64,000 nt of DNA, from assembly GCF_001894785.1 (NCBI RefSeq), contig NZ_BCWW01000004.1:124001-188000 (forward strand), written 5' to 3'. Position numbers and translations under genes: made by a program. The DNA is from Rhodococcoides fascians NBRC 12155 = LMG 3623 (GTDB lineage Bacteria; Actinomycetota; Actinomycetes; Mycobacteriales; Mycobacteriaceae). The notes under the pieces were generated by a model. It had not been told where the DNA came from. It did not search any database and saw nothing but the letters and a program-made list of their open reading frames with translations. Numbering within the stretch: position 1 is the stretch's first letter; each line of letters begins with the position of its first letter. Positions 26,060 to 38,045 of this stretch are shown here, piece by piece.

Positions 26060-27033
26060 CAGCGGAGGTCAAGGACGAGCTGAGCAGGCTCACCGTCAGT
26101 CAGGTCAGCTGCCGCAAGGCCGAGGTGTCCGCCCTGCTGCGTTTCGCCGGCGGGTTGCACATCGTCGCGGGTCGAGTGGTGGTGGAGGCCGAGGTGGATC
26201 TCGGCTCCATCGCACGGCGGCTGCGACGCGAGATCTTCGAGCTGTACGGCTACTCCTCGGATGTCCACATGCTCAGTGCCGGAGGCCTGCGCAAGACGTC
26301 TCGGTACGTGGTGCGCGTGGCCAAGGACGGTGAGGCTCTGGCCCGCCAGACCGGGCTGCTCGACCTCCGTGGACGTCCCGTGCGTGGCCTGCCCGCTCAG
26401 GTCGTGGGCGGCACGGTCGGCGACTCCGAGGCCGCGTGGCGCGGCGCGTTTCTCGCCCACGGCTCGCTCACCGAGCCGGGCCGGTCGTCCGCGCTCGAGA
26501 TCAGCTGCCCCGGGCCCGAAGCAGCGCTCGCCCTCGTCGGTGCCGCTCGGCGCCTCGGAGTGGCAGCCAAGGCACGTGAGGTGCGCGGCACCGATCGAGT
26601 CGTCGTACGAGACGGCGAAGCAATCGGAGCGTTGCTCACGCGCATGGGCGCTCAGGACACCCGGTTGGTGTGGGAGGAGCGCCGGATGCGCCGCGAGGTG
26701 CGGGCCACCGCCAACCGTCTGGCCAACTTCGACGACGCCAACCTGCGCCGGTCCGCTCGGGCCGCGGTTGCGGCCGCCGCTCGCGTCGAGCGGGCTCTGC
26801 ACATTCTCGGCGACGACGTACCCGATCATCTCGCTGCGGCAGGTTCGCTTCGGGTTCAGCACCGCCAGGCCTCACTGGAGGAACTCGGTCAGTTGGCCGA
26901 CCCGCCGATGACCAAGGATGCGGTGGCCGGTCGGATCCGGCGTCTGCTGTCCATGGCCGATCGGAAAGCGAAGGAGACCGGGATACCCGACACCGAGTCG
27001 GCGGTCACCGCAGAGCTGCTCGACGAGGCGTAG
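26050..27033 (+). CDS. whiA: WhiA, sporulation-type DNA-binding regulator
   Basis: WhiA is a conserved Gram-positive regulator with a LAGLIDADG homing-endonuclease-like N-terminal domain lacking nuclease residues and a C-terminal helix-turn-helix. In streptomycetes it works with WhiB in division and sporulation; in non-sporulating relatives its role is less clear. The 327-residue protein has the conserved [17 protein letters not shown] core and a C-terminal [24 protein letters not shown] 26050 lies 9 bases after AGAGAGGG; the ATG two codons later is an alternative. Confidence 0.96.
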   Translation: MAMTAEVKDELSRLTVSQVSCRKAEVSALLRFAGGLHIVAGRVVVEAEVDLGSIARRLRREIFELYGYSSDVHMLSAGGLRKTSRYVVRVAKDGEALARQTGLLDLRGRPVRGLPAQVVGGTVGDSEAAWRGAFLAHGSLTEPGRSSALEISCPGPEAALALVGAARRLGVAAKAREVRGTDRVVVRDGEAIGALLTRMGAQDTRLVWEERRMRREVRATANRLANFDDANLRRSARAAVAAAARVERALHILGDDVPDHLAAAGSLRVQHRQASLEELGQLADPPMTKDAVAGRIRRLLSMADRKAKETGIPDTESAVTAELLDEA

Positions 27034-27056
27034 AGCGCCTCGATCGAGTGATGCGC

Positions 27057-27083
27057 GCGCTCCGCCGGAGCGCACACTAGGGT
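27057..27083 (+). terminator. Hairpin after whiA followed by candidate gap -10 element
   Basis: A 7-bp perfect stem (GCGCTCC/GGAGCGC, 27057-27073) with a 3-base loop lies just after whiA and lacks a U tract. TAGGGT at 27078-27083 matches a -10 box and would give gap a leader of about 65 bases. The hairpin could end the uvrC-whiA transcript. Confidence 0.4.
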
Positions 27084-27145
27084 AGGAACCGCGTGTGGCA
27101 CCCCGCATGCAGGCACGACCAGACATCTGTTTTCACAACTTTTAG

Positions 27146-28174
<1,029 letters not shown>

Positions 28175-28179
28175 CACCG

Positions 28180-29391
28180 ATGGCTGTCAAGACACTGCAG
28201 GATCTGCTCGATGCCGGTGTCGAAGGACGTGGCGTCCTCGTGCGATCGGACTTTAACGTCCCGCTCAAGGACGGCACGATCACCGACCCCGGCCGCATCC
28301 AGGCGTCGATTCCGACCCTTCGTGCACTGGTCGAAGCCGGAGCGAAGGTCATCGTCACCGCTCACCTCGGTCGCCCCGACGGCAAGCCCGATGCGAAGTA
28401 CAGTCTGGCTCCGGTCGCTGCCAAGCTCGGCGAACTGCTCGGCCGGCACGTCCAGCTCGCGGGAGACGTTGTGGGTCAGGACGCCGAGGCACGCGCCGAG
28501 GGCCTGACCGACGGCGACGTACTGCTGCTCGAGAACATCCGCTTCGATCCGCGTGAGACCAGCAAGGACGAGTCCGAGCGAGCCGCACTGGCTCGCGAGC
28601 TCGTTGCTCTCGCCGGCGACGATGCGGCATTCGTCTCCGACGGATTCGGCGTCGTGCACCGCAAGCAGGCGTCGGTCTACGACGTGGCGCAGCTGCTTCC
28701 GCATTACGCGGGCACACTCGTCGCGGCCGAGGTCGAGGTGTTGGCCAAGCTGACCGAGGATGCGGCTCGTCCGTACGCGGTGGTGCTCGGCGGCTCCAAG
28801 GTCTCGGACAAGCTCGGCGTCATCGAGGCGTTGGCTCCCAAGGTCGACACCCTCGTCATCGGCGGCGGCATGGCGTTCACTTTCCTTGCGGCGCAGGGCT
28901 ATTCGGTCGGTAACTCGCTGCTTCAGGAGGATCAGATCGGGGTCTGCAAGGACCTGCTCGAGCGCTTCGGCGACGTGATCCACCTTCCGGTCGACATCGT
29001 CGTAGGAGACAAGTTCGCGGCCGACGCCGAGTCGAAGACCGTGAAGGCGTCCGAAATTCCGGACGGCTGGATGGGTCTGGACATCGGACCGGACTCGGTC
29101 AGTCGTTTCGCCGTCGTGCTGTCCAATGCGAAGACGATCTTCTGGAACGGACCTGCAGGCGTCTTCGAGTTCGACAAGTTCTCGGCCGGTACCAAGGGCA
29201 TCGCAGAGGCGATCATCGGAGCCACCGAGAAGGGCGCGTTCAGCGTGGTCGGTGGTGGTGATTCCGCGGCTGCGGTACGCACCCTCGGGCTGCCCGACGA
29301 CGGCTTCTCGCACATCTCCACCGGTGGCGGTGCATCCCTCGAATACCTCGAGGGCAAGCAGCTGCCCGGTCTATCCGTCCTGGAGGCGTAA
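28180..29391 (+). CDS. pgk: Phosphoglycerate kinase
   Basis: Transfers phosphate from 1,3-bisphosphoglycerate to ADP. The 403-residue protein has [11 protein letters not shown] near the N-terminus, [20 protein letters not shown], the hinge region and a C-terminal [12 protein letters not shown] nucleotide loop followed by [17 protein letters not shown] 28180 lies 5 bases after gap. tpiA follows after 3 bases. Confidence 0.98.
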   Translation: MAVKTLQDLLDAGVEGRGVLVRSDFNVPLKDGTITDPGRIQASIPTLRALVEAGAKVIVTAHLGRPDGKPDAKYSLAPVAAKLGELLGRHVQLAGDVVGQDAEARAEGLTDGDVLLLENIRFDPRETSKDESERAALARELVALAGDDAAFVSDGFGVVHRKQASVYDVAQLLPHYAGTLVAAEVEVLAKLTEDAARPYAVVLGGSKVSDKLGVIEALAPKVDTLVIGGGMAFTFLAAQGYSVGNSLLQEDQIGVCKDLLERFGDVIHLPVDIVVGDKFAADAESKTVKASEIPDGWMGLDIGPDSVSRFAVVLSNAKTIFWNGPAGVFEFDKFSAGTKGIAEAIIGATEKGAFSVVGGGDSAAAVRTLGLPDDGFSHISTGGGASLEYLEGKQLPGLSVLEA

Positions 29392-29394
29392 CGC

Positions 29395-30180
29395 ATGGCA
29401 CGTAAGCCGCTCATCGCGGGCAACTGGAAGATGAACCTCAACCACCTCGAGGCCATCTCGCTTGTGCAGAAGATCGCCTTCTCGCTGCCCGAGAAGTACT
29501 TCGACAAGGTGGACGTCACGGTCATTCCGCCGTTCACCGACATCCGCAGCGTCCAGACGCTCATCGAAGGCGACAAGCTCCTGCTCACCTATGGTGCGCA
29601 GGACGTCTCCGCCGAGGACAGCGGCGCATTCACGGGCGAGATCAGCGGGTCGATGCTGGCCAAGCTGGGATGCACCTTCGTCGTGGTCGGCCACTCCGAG
29701 CGACGCACGTTGCACCGCGAGGACGACGCCGTCGTTCTGGCGAAGACGAAGGCTGCCTTGAAGAACGGGCTCACACCGATCGTGTGCATCGGCGAGGGTC
29801 TGAACATCCGTGAGGCCGGTGAGCACGTGGCCTACAACGTGGCTCAGCTCCGCGGTTCGCTCGACGGCCTCTCGGCCGACGACATCGCCAAGGTCGTCAT
29901 CGCCTACGAGCCGGTATGGGCCATCGGCACGGGACGCGTGGCCTCGGCGTCGGACGCTCAGGAAGTGTGCGGTGCCATTCGGGAGGAATTGAAGGAATTG
30001 GCGTCGGCCGAGGTCGCCGCGGGCGTCCGCGTGCTGTACGGCGGTTCGGTCAACGCCAAGAACGTCGGCGAGATCGTCGGCCAGCCCGACGTCGACGGCG
30101 CGCTGGTCGGTGGCGCTTCGCTCAAGGCGGACGAGTTCGCCACATTGTCGGCCATCGCCGCAGGGGGACCGTTGCCCTGA
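29395..30180 (+). CDS. tpiA: Triosephosphate isomerase
   Basis: Interconverts dihydroxyacetone phosphate and glyceraldehyde 3-phosphate. The 261-residue (beta/alpha)8 protein has the catalytic triad Lys12 in NWKMN, His100 in VVGHSERR and Glu172 in [10 protein letters not shown], plus the phosphate loop [10 protein letters not shown]. It is the last gene of the gap operon; a strong hairpin follows 31 bases after the stop. Confidence 0.98.
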   Translation: MARKPLIAGNWKMNLNHLEAISLVQKIAFSLPEKYFDKVDVTVIPPFTDIRSVQTLIEGDKLLLTYGAQDVSAEDSGAFTGEISGSMLAKLGCTFVVVGHSERRTLHREDDAVVLAKTKAALKNGLTPIVCIGEGLNIREAGEHVAYNVAQLRGSLDGLSADDIAKVVIAYEPVWAIGTGRVASASDAQEVCGAIREELKELASAEVAAGVRVLYGGSVNAKNVGEIVGQPDVDGALVGGASLKADEFATLSAIAAGGPLP

Positions 30181-30211
30181 TCGGCCATCGTCACCGCTGC
30201 ACAGAACTGGT

Positions 30212-30243
30212 TTCGGACACCTCGCTTCGGCGGGGTGTCCGAA
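30212..30243 (+). terminator. Terminator after tpiA
   Basis: A 14-bp stem with one G-U pair (30212-30225 against 30230-30243) closed by a UUCG tetraloop. This very stable hairpin lies 31 bases after tpiA. No true U tract follows, as is common in actinobacteria. It separates the glycolytic operon from secG. Confidence 0.8.
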
Positions 30244-30261
30244 GTCGTTCGTGGGGCCAGG

Positions 30262-30267
30262 TAGGCT
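30262..30267 (+). promoter_or_regulatory. -10 element (TAGGCT) upstream of secG
   Basis: TAGGCT lies 33 bases before the secG ATG and after the tpiA terminator, so secG probably has its own promoter with a short leader that carries the GAGG ribosome site. The -35 is not clear. Confidence 0.4.
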
Positions 30268-30299
30268 GCTGAGGGCATCGAATCGAGTTTGAGGTGGAC

Positions 30300-30533
30300 A
30301 TGGATCTGTTTCTGGATATTCTGCTGGTCATCACCAGCCTGGCGCTGATCTTGCTGATCCTGCTGCATCGCGGCAAGGGTGGCGGTCTGTCCAGCCTGTT
30401 CGGTGGCGGCGTGCAGTCCAGCCTGTCCGGCTCCACGGTCGTCGAGAAGAACCTCGACCGCCTCACCGTATTCACCGGCCTCATCTGGCTCATCGCGATC
30501 CTCGGGATCGGTCTCGAGATCAAGTACACCTGA
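30300..30533 (+). CDS. secG: Protein translocase subunit SecG
   Basis: The small accessory subunit of the SecYEG membrane channel. The 77-residue protein has two membrane helices (about 5-22 and 55-73) joined by the conserved cytoplasmic loop GKGGGLSSLFGGGVQSSLSG. ATG 30300 is preferred because GAGG at 30291 gives good spacing and MDLFLDIL is the family start; GTG 30294 would add two residues. Confidence 0.95.
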   Translation: MDLFLDILLVITSLALILLILLHRGKGGGLSSLFGGGVQSSLSGSTVVEKNLDRLTVFTGLIWLIAILGIGLEIKYT

Positions 30534-30584
30534 TCCGTCCCGGCTCCGAGTGCGAGTTGACGGCCGAGCGACGATACTGGGGGG

Positions 30585-33416
30585 ATGAGCGAATCCTCTT
30601 ACGAGTCAGTCGGTTCCCCGGCATTCGTCACACCGACAGCTCGCGGGCGAGAGTTGACCGAGCCACTGCGGGAGGACATCCGCTATCTCGGCGGCATCCT
30701 CGGTGAGATCATTCGGGAACACGAGGGCGACGAGGTCTTCGAGCTCATCGAGTCCGCGCGAGTGGAATCCTTCGCGGTGCGCCGCTCGGAGATCGAACGC
30801 GACGACTCTGTCGGCCGGTACACCGATGTCGAAGTGGCTCAAGCTGTTCCGTTGATCCGCGCGTTCAGCCACTTTTCGTTGCTGGCGAACCTGGCCGAGG
30901 ATCTTCACCGTGAGCGCCGGAGAGCCATTCATCTGGACAACGGAGACCCGCCGCAGGACAGCAGCCTGGACGCCACGTGGTCGAAGATCGACGCCGCCGC
31001 TCCGTCGCGCGAGCAGGTCGCCGCCGCGCTGACCGACGCGTTGGTGGCCCCGGTCATCACCGCGCACCCCACCGAAACGCGTCGTCGAACGGTGTTCGAC
31101 GTCCAATCGAAGATCACCGCACTGATGCGTCGGCGCGAGGTCGCGTCGGCTGCCCCGGAGGGCAAAGCCGCCGGAGCCGCCAAGGAATTGGCCGTGATCG
31201 ACGTGCAGATTCGCCGGCAGGTGCTGACGCTGTGGGAAACCGCCCTGATTCGGCTGTCGCGATTGCGCATCCAAGACGAGATCGAAGTGGGTCTCCGATA
31301 CTTCGAGTCCTCGCTGTTCGATGTCATGCCCGCCCTCAATGCCGATGTCCGCGCGGCGCTGCGAGCGCGATGGCCGGAGGACGACCTGCTGCCGCGGCCG
31401 ATACTTCGGCCGGGGTCGTGGATCGGAGGAGACCGCGACGGTAACCCGAACGTCACCGGCGAGGTGGTGCACACGGCCACTCATCAGGCCGGTTACGTGG
31501 CGTTCGAGCACTACCTCGACGAACTGGTTGCGTTGGAGAAAGAGTTGTCGATGTCCGCGCGGCTCGTCGCGGTCACCGAGGAACTGGAGGCTCTGGCCGA
31601 GGCGTCTGCGGAACCGGACGACCGCCGGGCCGACGAACCGTACCGTGTTGCCGTTGTCGGTATCCGGGCCCGGCTGACAGCAACGGCACGGGCGGTGCTC
31701 GACGCGGTTCCGGTGTCCGGAATCGATCTCGGTGCCAACCCGTATGCGAGCCCGCAGGAAGTCCTCGACGATCTCGACACTCTGGACCGCGCGCTCCGGG
31801 CCGACGGAGACGGTCTGATCGCCGACGATCGGCTGCTTCGACTGCGGCAATCGGTCGAGACGTTCGGATTTCATCTCCAGGCTCTGGACATGCGGCAGAA
31901 CTCCGAGACCCACGAGGAAGTGGTCGCGGAGCTGTTGGCCTGGGCCGGGGTTCATCAGGACTACCGGTCTCTCGACGAGGACGAGCGCGTGTCGGTGCTG
32001 TCCCACGAACTCGCCACTCGGCGTCCCTTGATCGGGCCCACCGCGCAACTTAGTGACCTCGCTGCGAAGGAACTGGGCATCGTCAAGGCGGCCAAGGAGG
32101 CCATCGACCACCTGGGCCCGGACACCGTTCAGAACTACATCATCAGCATGTGTCAGTCCGTCAGTGACATGCTCGAGGCGGCCCTGCTGCTCAAGGAAGC
32201 GGGGATCTTCGATCCCGGCGTCGACGGTTCGGCACCTACGTCGACGGTGGGTGTCGTGCCGCTCTTCGAGACGATCGAGGACCTGCAGCAGGGTGCCGCG
32301 ACGCTGCTCGCCACTCTCGACGTTCCGATCTATCGAGCTCTCGTCGCCGGTCGAGGCATGAACCAGGAGGTCATGCTCGGTTACTCGGACTCGAACAAGG
32401 ACGGTGGCTATCTCGCGGCCAACTGGGCGCTGTATCGGGCAGAACTCGACCTGCTCGAAGCGTCCCGTAAGACAGGAATTCGGTTGCGACTCTTCCACGG
32501 TCGCGGTGGCACCGTCGGGCGCGGCGGCGGCCCCAGTTACGACGCGATTCTGGCGCAACCGCCCGGCGTGGTGCAGGGATCGCTTCGTCTCACCGAGCAG
32601 GGCGAGATCATTGCAGCGAAGTACGCCGAACCGTCGATGGCGCGGCGCAACCTCGAATCGTTGGTCGCGGGCACACTCGAATCGACGCTGCTCGACCTCG
32701 AAGGATTGGGTGACGGCGCCGAGGCCGCCTACGACGTTCTGGACGATCTCGCGGCCAAAGCTCGGGCAGCGTACGGCCGGCTGGTGCACGAGGAGCCCGG
32801 GTTCGTCGAGTACTTCCGCACGTCCACGCCCGTTGCCGAGGTCGGCGAGTTGAACATCGGGTCGCGTCCGGCGTCGCGTAAGCCGACGAATTCCGTGTAC
32901 GACCTGCGTGCTATCCCCTGGGTGATGTCGTGGAGTCAGTGCCGCGTCATGCTGCCCGGCTGGTACGGCACCGGATCGGCGTTCGAGGAGTGGGTCGGTG
33001 ACGACGACTCCAAGCTGGAGGTACTCGCGGATCTGTATCGAAAGTGGCCGTTCTTCCGCACTGTGCTGTCCAACCTGGCGCAGGTCATGGCCAAGTCCGA
33101 TCTGGGCATCGCCGCTCGGTATGCGGAACTCGTTCCCGACGCCGACCTCCGCGCACGCATCTTCGGCATGATCGAGGCCGAACACGCCACCACCGTTCGG
33201 ATGTATCTGAAGATCACCGGTCACAGTCGACTGCTTGAGGACAACCCGGCGCTGGAGCGATCGGTACACAACCGGTTCCCGTACCTGGAACCTCTCAACC
33301 AGATGCAGGTCGAGATGTTGCGTCGATACCGCAACGGCGACGACGACGAACGGGTCAAACGAGGAATCCTGCTGACGATGAACGGCCTGGCCACGGCACT
33401 ACGCAACAGCGGCTAG
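30585..33416 (+). CDS. ppc: Phosphoenolpyruvate carboxylase
   Basis: An anaplerotic enzyme making oxaloacetate from PEP and bicarbonate. The 943-residue protein has catalytic His161 in [12 protein letters not shown], the [14 protein letters not shown] segment, [10 protein letters not shown] and the glycine-rich [11 protein letters not shown] loop with its essential Arg, and ends in the canonical short C-terminus LRNSG. ATG 30585 lies 6 bases after GATACT, so the mRNA may be leaderless; the G run before the ATG is too close for a normal ribosome site. It converges on pgl across a 300-base gap with a strong hairpin. Confidence 0.98.
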   Translation: MSESSYESVGSPAFVTPTARGRELTEPLREDIRYLGGILGEIIREHEGDEVFELIESARVESFAVRRSEIERDDSVGRYTDVEVAQAVPLIRAFSHFSLLANLAEDLHRERRRAIHLDNGDPPQDSSLDATWSKIDAAAPSREQVAAALTDALVAPVITAHPTETRRRTVFDVQSKITALMRRREVASAAPEGKAAGAAKELAVIDVQIRRQVLTLWETALIRLSRLRIQDEIEVGLRYFESSLFDVMPALNADVRAALRARWPEDDLLPRPILRPGSWIGGDRDGNPNVTGEVVHTATHQAGYVAFEHYLDELVALEKELSMSARLVAVTEELEALAEASAEPDDRRADEPYRVAVVGIRARLTATARAVLDAVPVSGIDLGANPYASPQEVLDDLDTLDRALRADGDGLIADDRLLRLRQSVETFGFHLQALDMRQNSETHEEVVAELLAWAGVHQDYRSLDEDERVSVLSHELATRRPLIGPTAQLSDLAAKELGIVKAAKEAIDHLGPDTVQNYIISMCQSVSDMLEAALLLKEAGIFDPGVDGSAPTSTVGVVPLFETIEDLQQGAATLLATLDVPIYRALVAGRGMNQEVMLGYSDSNKDGGYLAANWALYRAELDLLEASRKTGIRLRLFHGRGGTVGRGGGPSYDAILAQPPGVVQGSLRLTEQGEIIAAKYAEPSMARRNLESLVAGTLESTLLDLEGLGDGAEAAYDVLDDLAAKARAAYGRLVHEEPGFVEYFRTSTPVAEVGELNIGSRPASRKPTNSVYDLRAIPWVMSWSQCRVMLPGWYGTGSAFEEWVGDDDSKLEVLADLYRKWPFFRTVLSNLAQVMAKSDLGIAARYAELVPDADLRARIFGMIEAEHATTVRMYLKITGHSRLLEDNPALERSVHNRFPYLEPLNQMQVEMLRRYRNGDDDERVKRGILLTMNGLATALRNSG

Positions 33417-33642
33417 CACCGTACGTCTCGCTGCGCTGCCGCGGAACCGGTGGCCGACAGTCTGCGTCCAACCGGGTATGAGGACGTGCAGAAACACTCT
33501 CGACGCGTGGCGGGACGGGACGGCGTATCGGGTGATCGCTCGATCGCGGTATGCGGACTTCCGAGGCGGACTCGGTGACGACGGCGAGTCCATGCGTGGT
33601 TCGGACGGCAGTGCTTCGGACGGCGTCGGTTCGAACGACTAC
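33417..33642. other. Non-coding stretch after ppc
   Basis: This is the left part of the 300-base gap between convergent ppc and pgl. A 61-codon open frame (33478-33663, plus strand) crosses it, but it has no ribosome site, ends in low-complexity Ser/Asp/Gly and runs into the terminator stem, so I do not call it a gene. Nothing else was recognised. Confidence 0.5.
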
Positions 33643-33681
33643 GGCGTCGATTCAGGGGAGTGAATCTCCTGAATCGACGCC
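33643..33681. terminator. Bidirectional terminator between ppc and pgl
   Basis: A perfect 14-bp inverted repeat (33643-33656 against 33668-33681), extendable inward to 17 pairs with one G-U, leaves a 5-base loop. It lies between convergent genes, 226 bases after ppc and 36 bases from the pgl stop, and works on either strand. Confidence 0.8.
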
Positions 33682-33716
33682 GCAGTACGTCTGCTGTCAG
33701 CTGTGGCTCGAGCCGA

Positions 33717-34460
33717 TCACCGGTCCAGCTGTGAGGCCGCTGCCTCGTCGACGAACCAGACCGTCGATTCCGCGCCGATGGCACCGGCCGACGGCCAGTC
33801 GTCGGACGCTGCTCCGCCGACGGCGGCGGCAACGGCCTCGGCCTTCCCTGCACCGGACACCAGCAACCACACGTGCTTCGCCCTCCGGACGGCGGGCAGG
33901 GTGAGTGTGATGCGTACCGGCGGCGGCTTGGGGGAGTCCTCGACGGCCACGACAAAGCGATGCTGTTCGCGCACCGCGTCGGTGTGCGGGAAGAGCGAGT
34001 TGATGTGGCCCTCGCCGCCCATACCCAACAGGTGGATGTCGAAGTCGGGGCATTGACCGTCGTCGGCCCGTGAGTGCAGCGTCTGTGCGTACGCCGCCGC
34101 AGCCGTTTCCGGGTCGGAGCCGTAGGCACCGTCCGACGTCGCCATCGTGAACAGTCGATCCGGGTGCACGTCCACGTGCTTCAGCAGCGCGTCCGATGCC
34201 TGGACCTCGTTGCGCTCGGGGTCGCCCGAGGGCAGAAAGCGCTCGTCACCGAAGTAGATATCCACCCGCGACCAGTCGATGGCCCCGGAATCCGCGCGCA
34301 ATGCCTCGAGGAGGGCGATTCCTGTCCCGCCTCCGGTCAACACCACCGACGCGACACCGCGCTCGGCCTGCGCCGCGACGACAACGTCGACGAAGCGAGT
34401 GCGGGCGGCATCGACCAGCCCTTGTGCGTCGAGGTATCGGAGGACCGACTGATTACTCAT
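33717..34460 (-). CDS. pgl: 6-phosphogluconolactonase
   Basis: Hydrolyses 6-phosphogluconolactone in the oxidative pentose phosphate pathway. The 247-residue DevB-type protein has SVVLTGGGTG near residue 40, IYFGDERFLP and the GMGGEGHINSLFP active-site loop. It is the last gene of the tkt-tal-zwf-opcA-pgl operon; its start overlaps the opcA stop by 8 bases. Confidence 0.96.
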   Translation of the reverse strand: MSNQSVLRYLDAQGLVDAARTRFVDVVVAAQAERGVASVVLTGGGTGIALLEALRADSGAIDWSRVDIYFGDERFLPSGDPERNEVQASDALLKHVDVHPDRLFTMATSDGAYGSDPETAAAAYAQTLHSRADDGQCPDFDIHLLGMGGEGHINSLFPHTDAVREQHRFVVAVEDSPKPPPVRITLTLPAVRRAKHVWLLVSGAGKAEAVAAAVGGAASDDWPSAGAIGAESTVWFVDEAAASQLDR

Positions 34461-35357
34461 AGCTCACTTTCGACAGACCGTGGAGGGCGAGTTCGTAGAT
34501 TTCGTCCGTATCGAGCCGCCGCAGTTCCTCGGCCAGGCACTCGCGGGTGTTGCGACGTGCCAGAGCAACCTGAGCGTCGGGCTGACCGGTACGCCGCAGT
34601 GTGGCGGTTTTTCCGGTCTGCGGACGGGTCAGCGAAATACTGCTGTTCTCCCTGGTCAGCTCGACCTTGAGCTCGCCGGCTCGCCGGTAGACCGGCACGT
34701 CGAGCTTCGCCGCCAACCAGCCGGCCAGAATGTCGAGTGCAGGCTCCGCTGCCAGTCCCGACACGGTGGCCGAGGTGACGGCCTCGAACGGTGCCTGATC
34801 GAGGGCAGTCGCCAGCAGGCCGCGCCAGTAGGTGATTCGGCTCCACGACAGATCCGTATCACCCTCGGTGTAGCTGCTCAGCCGTCCCTTGATCGCTGCG
34901 GTGGTATCCGACGAATTGGTGGCGTCGGTGATCCGCCTGATCGCCAACCGGCCCAGTGGATCCTTCGCCGGTACCGTCGGTGCCTCGTCCGGCCACCAGG
35001 CGACGATCGGCGTATCGGGCAGCAGGAACGGAATGACGACGCTGTGTTCGTGATCGGCGAGCTCGCCGTTCAGTCGTAGTACGACGACCTCGGACGCGCC
35101 GGCGTCTCCACCGACGCGGATCTGGGCGTCGAGACTCGACTCGGCGGACCGATCACCGTGGATGAGGACGATGACGCGACAGGGATGTTCCCGGCTCGCC
35201 TCGTTGGCGGCATCGATCGCCCGTTCGGCCTTGCTCGCATCACGGCTTGCGACGATCAAGGTCAGTACACGGCCGATGGTGACCGCGCCACCTGCTTCAC
35301 GAACCTCGACGAGCTTCTTGCCGACCTCGGCCGTCGTGGTGGCGGGAATGTCGACAA

Positions 35358-35373
<16 letters not shown>
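34453..35373 (-). CDS. opcA: Glucose-6-phosphate dehydrogenase assembly protein OpcA
   Basis: A protein needed for assembly or redox control of G6PDH in cyanobacteria and actinobacteria. The 306-residue protein has the family N-terminus IVDIPATTTAEVGKKLVEVR, the TLIVASRD strand and the characteristic VAWWPDEAPT segment near residues 124-133. The start overlaps the zwf 3' end by 16 bases and the stop overlaps pgl, consistent with fixed dosage with Zwf. Confidence 0.94.
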
Positions 35374-36914
<1,541 letters not shown>

Positions 36915-36933
36915 AGGTCAGCTCTTCTGACCT
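36915..36933 (-). repeat. Intercistronic hairpin at the tal/zwf junction
   Basis: A perfect 7-bp inverted repeat (AGGTCAG/CTGACCT) with a 5-base loop includes the tal stop codon and ends next to the zwf GTG. On the mRNA the loop reads AAGAG, the only Shine-Dalgarno-like sequence for zwf. Confidence 0.5.
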
Positions 36934-38042
36934 GCTTGGCGGAGCTGCTCCTCGGTAGCTTCGAGCAGCTCGTTCCACGCAGCCTCGAACTTCTGGACGC
37001 CCTCGTTCTCCAACGTCAGGAAGACGTCGGTGAGGTCGATTCCCAGGGCGGAGATGCGGTCGAAGATCTCCTGCGACTCCGGTCCCTTACCCGAGACGGT
37101 GTCGCCGACGATCTCGCCGTGGTCTGCGACCGCGTCCATGGTCTTCTCCGGCATCGTGTTCACGGTGTTCGGAGAGACGAGCTCGGTGACGTACATGGTG
37201 TCCGGGTAGGCGTCGGACTTGACGCCCGTCGAAGCCCACAGTGGCCGCTGCGGACGTGCACCGTTGCCCGCGAGTTCGCGGAACCGAGGAGCCACCTCGA
37301 AGACCTGCTGGTACGCCACGTACGCGAGGCGCGCATTGGCCAGCGCGGCCTTGCCCTTGAGGGCCTCGGCGTCGGGGGTGCCGATGGCGTCCAGGCGGGA
37401 GTCGATCTCGCTGTCCACGCGGGACACGAAGAACGACGCCACGGAATGGATCTTGTCGAGGTCGTGACCGGCGGCGCGGGCGGCCTCGAGACCCTCGAGG
37501 TACGCGTTCATGACCAGCTCGTAGCGCTCGACGGAGAAGATCAGGGTCACGTTGACGCTGATTCCCTCACCGATCACCTTGGCAATGGCGGGGATGCCTT
37601 CTTCGGTTGCCGGAATCTTGATCAGGAGATTCGGACGGTCGACGATCTTCCAGAGTTCGACGGCCTGCTCGTACGTCTTGTCCGCGTCGTGCGCCATGCG
37701 GGGGTCGACCTCGATCGACACGCGGCCGTCGACGCCCGCGCTGGCCTCGTACTGCGGTACGAGGATGTCGCACGCCTCACGGACGTCGTCGGTGGTGACG
37801 GTGCGAATCGTGGTCTCGACATCGGCACCTTCGCCGGCGAGCTTGGTGACCTGCTCGTCGTAAGCATCGCCCTTGCTCAATGCGGCCTGGAAGATCGACG
37901 GGTTGGTCGTCACGCCGACGACGCTCTTGGTGTCGATCAGGTCCTTGAGGTTGCCCGACCGAATGCGGTCGCGGGACAGGTCGTCCAGCCAGACCGAAAT
38001 TCCGGCGGCGGACAGCTCGGCAAGGTTTTTGTTCTGGGTCAT
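36918..38042 (-). CDS. tal: Transaldolase
   Basis: Transfers a dihydroxyacetone unit between sedoheptulose 7-phosphate and glyceraldehyde 3-phosphate. The 374-residue protein is of the longer bacterial type with [12 protein letters not shown] near residue 44 and the Schiff-base Lys142 in [11 protein letters not shown], followed by [11 protein letters not shown]. It follows tkt by 3 bases in the operon. Confidence 0.97.
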   Translation of the reverse strand: MTQNKNLAELSAAGISVWLDDLSRDRIRSGNLKDLIDTKSVVGVTTNPSIFQAALSKGDAYDEQVTKLAGEGADVETTIRTVTTDDVREACDILVPQYEASAGVDGRVSIEVDPRMAHDADKTYEQAVELWKIVDRPNLLIKIPATEEGIPAIAKVIGEGISVNVTLIFSVERYELVMNAYLEGLEAARAAGHDLDKIHSVASFFVSRVDSEIDSRLDAIGTPDAEALKGKAALANARLAYVAYQQVFEVAPRFRELAGNGARPQRPLWASTGVKSDAYPDTMYVTELVSPNTVNTMPEKTMDAVADHGEIVGDTVSGKGPESQEIFDRISALGIDLTDVFLTLENEGVQKFEAAWNELLEATEEQLRQAGQKS

Positions 38043-38045
38043 GAG

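Noticed and set aside
33478..33663. 61-codon open frame between ppc and pgl
   Set aside because: No ribosome site, low-complexity C-terminus, and it ends inside the terminator stem.
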